From: an uncultured Polaribacter sp.
GTDB lineage: Bacteria; Bacteroidota; Bacteroidia; Flavobacteriales; Flavobacteriaceae
Assembly (NCBI GenBank): GCA_913047375.1
Contig: CAJWTV010000001.1
Location: forward strand, 124,001 to 188,000
Direction of reading: 5' to 3'
Length of the DNA: 64,000 nt
Position 1 is the first letter of the stretch, and each line of letters opens with the position of its first letter. Made by a program: the position numbers and the translations under genes. This document shows positions 20,915 through 30,549 of this stretch, one piece after another. Below the pieces are notes generated by a model. That model was given only the letters and a program-made list of their open reading frames with translations, ran no database searches and was not told the origin of the DNA.

Positions 20915-21862
20915 ATGAATAAAATACCTAGTGTAAATTTAGCTGACTTTTTATCTGATGATAAATCGAGAAAAGAAAAATTCATTAATGAAATTGGTAA
21001 TGCATATGAGAATATTGGGTTTGTCGCTTTAAAAGGACATTTTTTAGACGATACTTTAATAGACAATTTATACTCAGAAATTAAAAAATTTTTTGACTTA
21101 CCTATAAATATAAAAGAGCAATATGAAATCCCTGGTATTGGAGGACAAAGAGGTTATGTTTCTTTTGGTAAAGAATCTGCAAAAGGAAAAAAAGAAGGAG
21201 ATTTGAAAGAATTTTGGCATTTTGGACAATATGTATCTACAGATTCTAAATATGCTGATGAATATCCTAAAAATGTTAATGTAAATGAATTATCAAAATT
21301 TAATGAAATAGGTAAAGAAACCTATCAAATGTTAGAAAAAACTGCTAAATATGTATTGCGATCGTTAGCGCTTCATTTGAGTTTAGAAGAAACATATTTT
21401 GATGACTTTATCAAAAACGGAAATAGTATTCTTCGACCAATACATTACCCACCAATAGAAACAGAGCCGAGAGGAGCTGAAAGAGCTGCTGCACATGGAG
21501 ATATTAATTTAATAACACTACTAATGGGAGCTCAAGGAAAAGGTCTACAAGTACAGAATCTTGAAGGAGATTGGATAGATGCTATTGCTGAACCAAATGA
21601 AATAATGATAAATGTTGGTGATATGCTATCTCGCCACAGTAATAATAAGTTAAAATCTACTGTTCATAGGGTTACTAATCCACCAAAAGAAATGTGGGGA
21701 ACATCTCGTTATTCAATTCCCTTTTTTATGCATCCAATATCAGAAATGAAATTAGATGTTTTAGAAAACTGTATAGATGAGAATAATCCAAAGCAATTTG
21801 AAGATATAACAGCAGGTGAATATTTAAATCAACGTTTATTAGAATTAGGCTTAAAAAAATAA
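20915..21862 (+). CDS. Isopenicillin N synthase-like 2OG-Fe(II) oxygenase
   Basis: IPSVNLADF, AHGDINLITLLMGA (HxD), STVHRVTNP (distal His), RYSIPFFMHP. Confidence 0.92.
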   Translation: MNKIPSVNLADFLSDDKSRKEKFINEIGNAYENIGFVALKGHFLDDTLIDNLYSEIKKFFDLPINIKEQYEIPGIGGQRGYVSFGKESAKGKKEGDLKEFWHFGQYVSTDSKYADEYPKNVNVNELSKFNEIGKETYQMLEKTAKYVLRSLALHLSLEETYFDDFIKNGNSILRPIHYPPIETEPRGAERAAAHGDINLITLLMGAQGKGLQVQNLEGDWIDAIAEPNEIMINVGDMLSRHSNNKLKSTVHRVTNPPKEMWGTSRYSIPFFMHPISEMKLDVLENCIDENNPKQFEDITAGEYLNQRLLELGLKK

Positions 21863-21865
21863 TAC

Positions 21866-22189
21866 ATGGATTTTAAGGAGCAACTTAAAAATTTATTTCC
21901 AGATCATAAAGAAAGTCCTGAAACTATAGAAAAGAAAACTAATATATGTTTACAAGACGAACCAATTATTTGTAAATACGAAAAAAGAAAAGGAAAACCT
22001 ATTACAATTATAGAAGGTTACTCTGGAACTACTCTAGATTTTAAGATTTTAGCAAAAGAAATAAAAACAAAACTGAGTGTTGGTGGAGGTTTTAAAGAAA
22101 ATAAAATTATAATTCAAGGAGATTATCGAAATAAAATAATGATGATACTTTCTGAAAAAGGATTTAAAGTAAAACGTGTTGGAGGATAA
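21866..22189 (+). CDS. SUI1/eIF1-like (YciH family) translation factor
   Basis: RKGKPITIIEGYSGTTLDFKILAKEIKTKLSVGGGFKENKIIIQGD. Confidence 0.9.
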   Translation: MDFKEQLKNLFPDHKESPETIEKKTNICLQDEPIICKYEKRKGKPITIIEGYSGTTLDFKILAKEIKTKLSVGGGFKENKIIIQGDYRNKIMMILSEKGFKVKRVGG

Positions 22190-22198
22190 TAAAAATAT

Positions 22199-23068
22199 AT
22201 GGCAATAAAAGAGTCCGAATTAATATTAAATAAAGATGGAAGTATTTATCACCTGAATTTAAAACCAGAGAATGTTGCAAAAGATATCATTTTTGTTGGT
22301 GATCAAGATAGAGTTAATATGGTTACCAAGCTATTTGACTCTATTGAATTTACTACTCAAAAAAGGGAATTTAAAACGACTACCGGTTCCTATAAAGGTA
22401 AAAGAATTACGGTTATATCAACTGGGATTGGTCCAGATAATATAGACATAGTTTTAAATGAGTTAGATGCTGTAGTGAACATCAATTTAAAAACTAGAGA
22501 ATTAAAAAAAGAATTAACTACTTTAAATATTATACGAATAGGAACGTCAGGTTCTCTCCAAAAAAATATTCCAGTAGATTCCTTTTTAATGAGTTCTTAT
22601 GCAATAGATTTAAATGGTATGCTTCATTCTTATCAAATTGATGATGTTTCAAACCTGGAAATTGAAAATGCTTTTACAAAACAAACTAATTGGAGTGACA
22701 AAAAATCAGCTCCTATAGTTATTAGTAATAGTACTTATTTGGAAAAAAAATTAATCTCCGAAAAAATTCATAAGGGAATGACTGCAACTGCCGGTGGATT
22801 CTATGCACCTCAAGGTAGAGTTCTACGTTTAGGACTTCAAGATTCGGAAATAAACAGTAAGATTAATAAATTTAATTATAAGGGTATTAAAGTATCTAAT
22901 TTAGAAATGGAGACTTCTGCAATTTATGGTTTATGTAAATTATTGGGACATAACGCATGTTCTATGAACGCTATTATTGCTAATCGAACAGACGGAACTT
23001 TTAGTAAAAATTACCAAAAAGTTGTGAATGATTTAATATTATATACTCTAAATAGATTAGTAGATTAA
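22199..23068 (+). CDS. Nucleoside phosphorylase (uridine phosphorylase-like)
   Basis: FVGDQDRV, STGIGPDNIDIVLNEL, IRIGTSGSL, NLEMETSAIYGL. Confidence 0.88.
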   Translation: MAIKESELILNKDGSIYHLNLKPENVAKDIIFVGDQDRVNMVTKLFDSIEFTTQKREFKTTTGSYKGKRITVISTGIGPDNIDIVLNELDAVVNINLKTRELKKELTTLNIIRIGTSGSLQKNIPVDSFLMSSYAIDLNGMLHSYQIDDVSNLEIENAFTKQTNWSDKKSAPIVISNSTYLEKKLISEKIHKGMTATAGGFYAPQGRVLRLGLQDSEINSKINKFNYKGIKVSNLEMETSAIYGLCKLLGHNACSMNAIIANRTDGTFSKNYQKVVNDLILYTLNRLVD

Positions 23069-23140
23069 ATAATTTCTATCAAAAAAAAAGGAATAATTTT
23101 ATTAAATCATGTACATTGTAACCATAAAAAATTAATCATA

Positions 23141-23278
23141 ATGAAAAGAGCACTTTATATAGTAATTTTAATTATTGGGATGGTAGGTTTATCTTCTTGT
23201 AGAAGTACTTCATCATCATGTGGTTTAGCAGAAAACTCTACAAATCAGTCAAATTATCAACAAATACAGTTAGTATAA
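23141..23278 (+). CDS. Small 45-aa lipoprotein
   Basis: Manual translation MKRALYIVILIIGMVGLSSCRSTSSSCGLAENSTNQSNYQQIQLV*; lipobox LSSC; not in the ORF track. Confidence 0.7.
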   Translation: MKRALYIVILIIGMVGLSSCRSTSSSCGLAENSTNQSNYQQIQLV

Positions 23279-23285
23279 TTTTATA

Positions 23286-23306
23286 TATTCAAATAGACTT
23301 TGAATA
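23286..23306. terminator. Hairpin between convergent small lipoprotein and ung
   Basis: TATTCAAA-TAGAC-TTTGAATA. Confidence 0.5.
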
Positions 23307-23313
23307 AGAAGTT

Positions 23314-23979
23314 TTACCAATTTATCTCTTTTTTACCTAAAGATTTTAAAATTTTATTTGTCTTAGAAAAATGTTTGTTACCAAACCAATAACCTCTATT
23401 AGCACTTAACGGAGAGGGATGTCCAGAGTTTAGTACAGAATGTTTTTTTATATCAATTAATTTTATTTTTTTCTTTGCATATCCACCCCAAAGTAAAAAA
23501 ACAATATCCTCTTTTTTATCAGAAATTTGTTTAATAATTGCATCAGTAAAAGTTTCCCATCCTTTTTTTTGATGACTTCCCGCTATACTTTCTCTTACTG
23601 TTAAGGTGGCGTTTAGTAATAAAACTCCCTGTTTAGCCCATCTTTCTAAATTTCCATTTGAAGGATGATCTACTTCTAAATCTGTTACGACTTCTTTAAA
23701 AATATTAATTAATGAAGGTGGAATTTTAATTCCCTGTTTCACTGAAAAGCAAAGTCCGTTCGCTTGTCCTGTTCCATGATAAGGATCTTGACCAATTATT
23801 ACTACTTTTAGATTATTGAAAGGACAGATATCAAACGCTGCAAAGACTTCGTTTTCTTTTGGAAAACATTTGTAATTGGAATATTCTGAATCTAAAAAAA
23901 AAGTTAAATCATTAAAGTAGTTTTTTTCAAATTCTATTTGAAGAATATTTTTCCAGCTATCGGGTATATTTACCTTCAT
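23314..23979 (-). CDS. ung: Uracil-DNA glycosylase
   Basis: VVIIGQDPYHGTGQANGLCFSV, GVLLLNATLTV, GHPSPLSANRG. Confidence 0.98.
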   Translation of the reverse strand: MKVNIPDSWKNILQIEFEKNYFNDLTFFLDSEYSNYKCFPKENEVFAAFDICPFNNLKVVIIGQDPYHGTGQANGLCFSVKQGIKIPPSLINIFKEVVTDLEVDHPSNGNLERWAKQGVLLLNATLTVRESIAGSHQKKGWETFTDAIIKQISDKKEDIVFLLWGGYAKKKIKLIDIKKHSVLNSGHPSPLSANRGYWFGNKHFSKTNKILKSLGKKEINW

Positions 23980-24102
23980 TGTTTCTTATTTTTACAATTA
24001 AATTTAGATTAAAAATAATTATAAATCTTATTTTTGAGAATTAATTTTTTTCGTAAATAATATTACAATAACTAATAGAAATAGAAAATCAAAATTACAA
24101 CA

Positions 24103-26310
24103 TTGAATACTAACATTTCAAATAAAACATTACAAGATTTAGAGTTTACAACTGTTTTAAATCATATTGCAGATCATTGTATATCTAGCTTGGGAAAGGA
24201 GCGTGTTTTAGAAATAACTCCTATTAATTACAAAAAAGGGCTATTTAAAGAACTTAATTTAGTGAACGAATACCTTTCTTCCTTTCAAAGTGAAAATAGA
24301 ATTCCTAATCATGGATTTGATAATGTCATCAATAATGTCAAGCATTTAAAAATTGAGAATAGTTTTATAGAAACAGAGGCGTTTTTAAGGTTAGCTTCGA
24401 TGTCATTAACTGTAAATGAACATATTAAATTCTTTAAAAAGTTTAACATTCAATTTCCTACTTTTTTTGCTGTATCTCAAAAAATAGAATTCACGACATA
24501 TATAGATGATGAAATTAAAAAAATTATCGAATTAAGTGGTGAAGTAAGAAATAATGCATCTCCAACATTAAAACAAATTAGAAAAGATATCAATCATGTA
24601 AGAGGGAAAATTGGTGCCAGTTTTACTAGTGCACTATCGAAATCGATTGGTGCTGGTTTTTTAGATGACATTAAAGAAACCGTTGTAGACAATCAAAGAG
24701 TTTTAGCTGTAAAGGCAATGTATAGAAAAAAGATTTCTGGGAGCTTATTGGGGTCCTCAAAATCTGGTGGAATTGTATATATCGCTCCTCAAGCTACCCT
24801 TTCTTATAGTAGAGAATATCAGAATCTAGTATATGAAGAAAAACAAGAAGTTGTTAAAATATTACGAGAGTTAGCGACAGTAATTAGACCTATGGCAACT
24901 CTTTTAGAGGAATACCTTGAATTCTTAATTCATATAGATTCAATAGGGGCTAAAGCAAAATATGCTAATGAAATAAATGCCATTTTACCTAAAATTTCAT
25001 CAGAAAAAACTATCTACTTCAAAAATGCTATGCATCCTGTATTATGGAGAAAAAATAATATTCAAGAAATAGCTACTATTCCACAAACTATAGAATTAAA
25101 TGAAAATCAACAAATTATTGTAATATCTGGACCAAATGCTGGAGGAAAAAGTATTACTCTAAAAACGATTGGCTTATTACAAATAATGATACAAAGTGGT
25201 ATTTTGATTCCTGTTGGCGAAAAGAGCAAAACGTATATTTTTGAAAATATACTTACAGATATTGGAGACAATCAATCCATAGAGAATCAATTGAGTACAT
25301 ACAGCTATCGTTTGAAAAATATGCGTTCGTTCTTAAAAAAATGTAATTCAGAAACGTTATTTTTAATTGATGAATTTGGTACAGGCTCTGATCCTGAATT
25401 AGGGGGAGCTTTAGCAGAGATTTTCTTAGAGGAATTTTACAATAAGGAGGCTTTTGGTATAATTACTACCCATTATTCAAATTTGAAAGTATTGGCTAAT
25501 GAATTAGATAACGTTACTAATGCTAATATGCAATTTGATGAACGTTCTTTAGAGCCTTTATATAAATTATTTATTGGGCAAGCTGGTAGCTCATTTACAT
25601 TTGAAGTAGCTCAGAAAAACGGTATACCTTTTAGTATTATAAACAAAGCTAAAAAGCGAGTTGAAACAGAAAAAATCCGACTAGACAAAACCATTTCTAA
25701 ATTGCAGAAAGAAAGAAATAGACTACATAAGAATTCTGAAAACCTCGAGAAACAAAAAGTTAAGGAACAAGAACATTTAGTCAGTCTAGAAGAAAAGGAA
25801 ATTAAAATACAGGCTAAATTAGCTGGTTTTCAGGAATTATATGATAACAATCAGAAAATGTTATCTTTAGGAAGAAAAATAAATGAATTATTAAATAAAT
25901 ACTTTCAAACCAATAATAAAAAAGAACTTACAACGAATTTTAATAAGTGGATCGCAGATGAAAAAGTTAAACGAGCTAAAAAAAATCCAATAGGCCCTAA
26001 AACAAAAACTCAAAAACAGAAAGCTAAGGTTGTAGAAAAACAAATACAGCAAATCATTGAGAAAGTAGAAAAAGAAGTTTTAGAAAAAGTTGTAGAAGTT
26101 AGAAAAGAGAAAAAAGTCGCTAAAGAAAAAGTTGCTAAAGAAAAATCTGAATATGACTATAAGACAAATGATAAAGTTCGAGTCATAGGTTCAAATTCAG
26201 TGGGAACTATCGATAAGATAAATAAGAAAAAAGTTGATATTAATTATGGTTTCTTTACAACGAAAACTACTTTGGATAAATTAGAATTAGTAGAAAAATT
26301 CAAAAAATAA
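24103..26310 (+). CDS. mutS2: MutS2 family ATPase, apparently without Smr domain
   Basis: SGPNAGGKSITLKTIGL Walker A, LIDEFGTGSDPELGGALAEIFLEEF; TTG start. Confidence 0.88.
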   Translation: MNTNISNKTLQDLEFTTVLNHIADHCISSLGKERVLEITPINYKKGLFKELNLVNEYLSSFQSENRIPNHGFDNVINNVKHLKIENSFIETEAFLRLASMSLTVNEHIKFFKKFNIQFPTFFAVSQKIEFTTYIDDEIKKIIELSGEVRNNASPTLKQIRKDINHVRGKIGASFTSALSKSIGAGFLDDIKETVVDNQRVLAVKAMYRKKISGSLLGSSKSGGIVYIAPQATLSYSREYQNLVYEEKQEVVKILRELATVIRPMATLLEEYLEFLIHIDSIGAKAKYANEINAILPKISSEKTIYFKNAMHPVLWRKNNIQEIATIPQTIELNENQQIIVISGPNAGGKSITLKTIGLLQIMIQSGILIPVGEKSKTYIFENILTDIGDNQSIENQLSTYSYRLKNMRSFLKKCNSETLFLIDEFGTGSDPELGGALAEIFLEEFYNKEAFGIITTHYSNLKVLANELDNVTNANMQFDERSLEPLYKLFIGQAGSSFTFEVAQKNGIPFSIINKAKKRVETEKIRLDKTISKLQKERNRLHKNSENLEKQKVKEQEHLVSLEEKEIKIQAKLAGFQELYDNNQKMLSLGRKINELLNKYFQTNNKKELTTNFNKWIADEKVKRAKKNPIGPKTKTQKQKAKVVEKQIQQIIEKVEKEVLEKVVEVRKEKKVAKEKVAKEKSEYDYKTNDKVRVIGSNSVGTIDKINKKKVDINYGFFTTKTTLDKLELVEKFKK

Positions 26311-26334
26311 TTAGAAATTCAAAAAACCCAAAAA

Positions 26335-27846
26335 ATGATTACAAAAATTTTCATACTCGCCATTTATGTTTCTATATTATTTTTAATAGGAATTATTGCC
26401 TCACGAAGAGTAAATAGTATGAGTGATTATTATGTAGGTGGTAAAAAAATGGGTTTTTGGGCAGTTGCTTTTTCTGCAAGAGCAACTGGCGAATCTGGAT
26501 GGCTTCTAATTGGTTTAACAGGAATGGGAGCTATGGCTGGTTATTCGGCATATTGGGTTGTTCTTGGAGAATTACTTGGAGTTTTTATTTCGTGGCAATT
26601 TATGGCCAAATTATTTAAAAATCGTTCAGATCAATATAAAGCGATCACTATACCTGATTACCTTCAGAGTCACTTTAAATCATCCACAAATAGTCTTCGA
26701 ATAATCTCTGCAACCACACTAGTTATTTTTGTAGTTATTTATGTGGCATCTCAAATGGATGTAACTGGTATTGCTTTTGAATCGATGCTTAATATTGATT
26801 ATAAAATTGGTGCGCTTGTTGGTTTTATTATTGTTCTGATCTACATTTTTATTGGTGGATTTGTTGCTGCCGTTTGGTCTGATATGTTCCAAGGTATTTT
26901 AATGTTTTTTGGATTAGTTTTATTACCTATTGTTGTCTGGTTTTCTATGGATCATGGAAGTGGTGTTACAGATAGCTTGAATGCTATTGATCCGACACTA
27001 ACACAAATAATGGGAAGAAGTAATGATTGGTTAATGAATCTATTTACAATTCTAGGTTTTTCTATGATTGGATTAGGGTTCTTGGGATCTCCTCAGGTTT
27101 ATGTTAGATTTATGTCTATTAAAAGTGAACGAGAAATTGATAAAGGAAAATGGGTTGCACTTCTTTTTACACTTTTAACAGACGCTGCTGCTGTTACTAT
27201 TGGAATTCTCGCACGAATTTATTTCACAAGTGAAGGACAAGATCCTGAGCTAGTTTTAGGTAATGGTGGAGAGAACGTTTTAAGTATGATTACAAATGAA
27301 TTTTTGCCAACAATTCTAGTGGCAATTTTTATAGCTATCGTTCTTTCAGCAATTATGTCAACAATTGATTCGCTTCTAATACTTGCTTCTAGTGCTATTA
27401 CTCGTGACTTTTATCAAAAAATATTCAGACCTGATTTAAAAGATGAAGATCTTACAAATTTTTCAAGATTAGTTACAGTTGCTATGGCGATAATTGCTCT
27501 TGGAATTGCTATTCTCTTATATAATTTATATCCTGATAGACAAGTCTTTTGGATTATGATTTTTGGTTGGTCCGGAATTGCTGCTACCTTTTGTCCAGTA
27601 ATAATTCTTTCACTATTCTGGAAAGGCTATTCTGAAAAAGGAGCTATAGCATCAATGATTACAGGTTTTGCTTCAGTAATATTTTTTAAATTTGTAGTGA
27701 TTAATATTGAAGGTATAGGTCCCTATTTTAAAGAACTTGACGTTTTAGCACCGTCTTTTTTGATGGCTATTATAATTGGTTATTTAGTGTCGAAAATATA
27801 CCCACCAGATAATTCTGAAAAAGATCAATTGAATAAAATTGAATAA
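26335..27846 (+). CDS. putP: Sodium/proline symporter (SSS family)
   Basis: ASRRVNSMSDYYVGGKKMG, ARATGESGWLLIGLTGMG, multi-TM. Confidence 0.9.
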   Translation: MITKIFILAIYVSILFLIGIIASRRVNSMSDYYVGGKKMGFWAVAFSARATGESGWLLIGLTGMGAMAGYSAYWVVLGELLGVFISWQFMAKLFKNRSDQYKAITIPDYLQSHFKSSTNSLRIISATTLVIFVVIYVASQMDVTGIAFESMLNIDYKIGALVGFIIVLIYIFIGGFVAAVWSDMFQGILMFFGLVLLPIVVWFSMDHGSGVTDSLNAIDPTLTQIMGRSNDWLMNLFTILGFSMIGLGFLGSPQVYVRFMSIKSEREIDKGKWVALLFTLLTDAAAVTIGILARIYFTSEGQDPELVLGNGGENVLSMITNEFLPTILVAIFIAIVLSAIMSTIDSLLILASSAITRDFYQKIFRPDLKDEDLTNFSRLVTVAMAIIALGIAILLYNLYPDRQVFWIMIFGWSGIAATFCPVIILSLFWKGYSEKGAIASMITGFASVIFFKFVVINIEGIGPYFKELDVLAPSFLMAIIIGYLVSKIYPPDNSEKDQLNKIE

Positions 27847-27861
27847 AACATCTGTTTTAAA

Positions 27862-28086
27862 TTATTCGTATTGTCCAATCTCTTTATCATAAAAAGCGCC
27901 AGCTTTATCCATTAAACTAGCTAATTCTGTCGCTATGTCTTCCTCATTTTCTCCTGTTAGATCTTCAAACCATTCTATTTGATCGTCTTTTAAATTAATT
28001 AAAAAGCGAGGATAATTTGTATGTAGGATGAAGATGTCATCTGGATAATTACTGTTATCTGCTAATAAAAATTCAGGAAGTTCCAT
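27862..28086 (-). CDS. Small acidic conserved hypothetical protein (74 aa)
   Basis: Intact acidic ORF in its own slot between two genes, no competing frame. Confidence 0.6.
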   Translation of the reverse strand: MELPEFLLADNSNYPDDIFILHTNYPRFLINLKDDQIEWFEDLTGENEEDIATELASLMDKAGAFYDKEIGQYE

Positions 28087-28128
28087 GTATTAATTTTTTT
28101 TGTGATATTATAAGAATCAAATGTAGGG

Positions 28129-29508
28129 TTAATTATGTTGCTCTCTAATTAGTTTTAACGTTAAATAATTAAAACGTAAGAATAATAAGATAGCAGCTGT
28201 AGATAAACCTGCCAGTAACCCTAGCCAAATACCAAAACTACCATAAACGTCCTCTTTTCCTAAAAAATAACTAACGGGAAATCCTATTACCCAATAAGAA
28301 ATAAATGTAATTATAGTAGGTATTTTTACGTCTTGTAAGCCACGTAAGGCACCCAAGACTAAAACTTGAATAGTATCTGATATTTGAAAAATAGCCGCTG
28401 CAAATAATAATTGAGATGCGATTTCAATTACTTCTAGATTGTCTGAATAATTTTTAACATCATTAAGATCAACATATATTTTAGGTAAACTTTTATGAAA
28501 TAGAAAGAAAATGGCACCGAAGAAAATCGCCAATAAAAGCCCAAGTAAAAAAATTGAAAAGGCAATTCTCCTCAACTCTTTAAAATTTTGTAATCCTTTT
28601 TGATTACCTACTCTTACCATTGAAGCCACACTTAATCCCATTGCTACCATAAAAGTCATAGAAGATAAATTTAATGCAATTTGATTTGCAGCTTGAGGAT
28701 TTTTACCCAAGAGTCCACTAAGCCAAATCGCAGAAGTAAAAATAGCCACTTCAAAAAACATTTGCATTGCACTGGGAGTTCCAAGATTAATTAGCTTTTT
28801 CAACATTAATTTATCTAATACAAAGAGTTTAATATTGGTAACTAAGGCTCTTGATCGCTCTTTATTAGCTAATAACCACCATAAATAAATAAGCATTATA
28901 ATTCGTGAGAGCAGAGTACCATAAGCAGCACCCACAATTCCTAATTCTGGAAAACCAAATTTTCCAAAAATTAATAAATAATTTAAAATTACATTAGAAA
29001 TATTTGCTAATAGAGTTGCATACATTGGATATCTAGTCATGGACATACCATCACTAAATTGCTTTAAAGCTTGAAAAATAACCAAAGGAATTAGAGAGAA
29101 TGCTACAAGATCTAAATAAGGAATTGCTAATTCTACAACCTGCTCTGGTTGTTTCATTAGATACATTAAAGGTTTTGCGAAAAATACAAATAGGTATAAT
29201 AAAATACCAAGAACTGTACATAAGAATAATCCGTGTTTAAAAGTAGACTTAGCACTATTAAAATTATTTGCACTGTCAGCCTCAGCTATTAATGGTGTAA
29301 TAGCGGTAGAAAAGCCAATACCGATAGACATTGCTATAAACATAAAACTATTTCCTAATGAAACAGCCGCTAGCTCTGCTGTTCCTATTTGACCAACCAT
29401 TATGTTATCAACAAAACTAACAAAAGTATGCCCTAGCATACCAAGCATAACGGGGGCAGCTAGTTTCCAATTATATTTAAATTCTGAAGTATATTGAGTA
29501 ATATTCAC
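28129..29508 (-). CDS. MATE family efflux transporter
   Basis: LAAPVMLGMLGHTFVSFVDNIMVGQIGTAELAAVSLG, 12-TM. Confidence 0.95.
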   Translation of the reverse strand: MNITQYTSEFKYNWKLAAPVMLGMLGHTFVSFVDNIMVGQIGTAELAAVSLGNSFMFIAMSIGIGFSTAITPLIAEADSANNFNSAKSTFKHGLFLCTVLGILLYLFVFFAKPLMYLMKQPEQVVELAIPYLDLVAFSLIPLVIFQALKQFSDGMSMTRYPMYATLLANISNVILNYLLIFGKFGFPELGIVGAAYGTLLSRIIMLIYLWWLLANKERSRALVTNIKLFVLDKLMLKKLINLGTPSAMQMFFEVAIFTSAIWLSGLLGKNPQAANQIALNLSSMTFMVAMGLSVASMVRVGNQKGLQNFKELRRIAFSIFLLGLLLAIFFGAIFFLFHKSLPKIYVDLNDVKNYSDNLEVIEIASQLLFAAAIFQISDTIQVLVLGALRGLQDVKIPTIITFISYWVIGFPVSYFLGKEDVYGSFGIWLGLLAGLSTAAILLFLRFNYLTLKLIREQHN

Positions 29509-29598
29509 TTTGTATATCTAGTTTTCTGAACGCGAAGATATTTATAATAATTGAAAATATTAACAAAATAGAAACAGTTTAAATTCATCAAAAAAATG

Positions 29599-29606
29599 TA
29601 TTTTTG
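29599..29606 (+). promoter_or_regulatory. Candidate -7 element for tpx
   Basis: TATTTTTG 20 nt before ATG. Confidence 0.4.
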
Positions 29607-29626
29607 AATGTATTAAAAAAATAAAA

Positions 29627-30124
29627 ATGGCAAAAATTACATTAGGGGGAAATCCAATAGAAACAATAGGAAATTTACCAAACATAAATGAAAAAGCACC
29701 AGATTTCAAACTAACTTCACTGGATTTATCTCATAAAAGTTTATCTGATTTTGCTGGTAAAAATATTATTTTAAATATTTTCCCAAGCATAGATACTGGT
29801 ACATGTGCAAAATCTGTAAGAGAATTTAATAAAAAATGTTCAACGATAGAGAATACTATAGTAATCTGTATTTCTAGAGATTTACCATTTGCTCAAGCTC
29901 GATTTTGTGGTGCAGAAGGGATAGATAATGTAGAAATGTTGTCAGATTTTGCTTCAGGTAGTTTTGGTAAATTATACCAATTAGAAATTATAAATGGCCC
30001 ACTTGTAAATTTACATTCTAGAGTAATTATAGTAATAAATACTAAAGGAGAAGTAGTTTACACGGAACAAGTTTCCGAAATTGCAAATGAGCCTAATTAT
30101 GAAGCTGCATTAAAGTCACTATAA
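29627..30124 (+). CDS. tpx: Thiol peroxidase
   Basis: Peroxidatic Cys region IFPSIDTGTCAKSVREFN, LSDFASGSFGKLY. Confidence 0.94.
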   Translation: MAKITLGGNPIETIGNLPNINEKAPDFKLTSLDLSHKSLSDFAGKNIILNIFPSIDTGTCAKSVREFNKKCSTIENTIVICISRDLPFAQARFCGAEGIDNVEMLSDFASGSFGKLYQLEIINGPLVNLHSRVIIVINTKGEVVYTEQVSEIANEPNYEAALKSL

Positions 30125-30128
30125 ATCT

Positions 30129-30509
30129 ATGAAAAATCATAATGACAGTTTTTTAAAAGGTAGAATACGTGGGGTTAAATTTGCTCTTAAGGGGATGTGG
30201 CTTTTAATTACAACAGAGGATAGCATTAAGATTCAATTATTTTTTGCATTTGCAATAACTAGTTTAGGGTTATATTTTAATATCTCTACCTTAGAATGGA
30301 TGATACAGTTTATTGTTATTGGGATGGTATTAGTCGCTGAAGGTTTAAATACTGCTGTTGAAAAATTAGCAGATTTTATACATCCCGATTTTAATAAAAA
30401 AATAGGATTTATTAAAGATGTTGCTGCTGGTGCTACAAGTTTTGCAGCTTTTACTTCAATGATTATAGCTTTTTTTATTTATGGTAGTAGAATTATTAAA
30501 TTATTTTAA
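30129..30509 (+). CDS. Diacylglycerol/undecaprenol kinase family
   Basis: GMVLVAEGLNTAVEKLADF, KDVAAGA. Confidence 0.93.
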   Translation: MKNHNDSFLKGRIRGVKFALKGMWLLITTEDSIKIQLFFAFAITSLGLYFNISTLEWMIQFIVIGMVLVAEGLNTAVEKLADFIHPDFNKKIGFIKDVAAGATSFAAFTSMIIAFFIYGSRIIKLF

Positions 30510-30549
30510 TAATATGTATATTTAATCTTCAAAATTTTAACATTTATTA

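Noticed and set aside
27844-27859. TAAAACA-TC-TGTTTTA as a terminator
   Set aside because: 2-nt loop, AT-only stem overlapping the putP stop codon; too weak.
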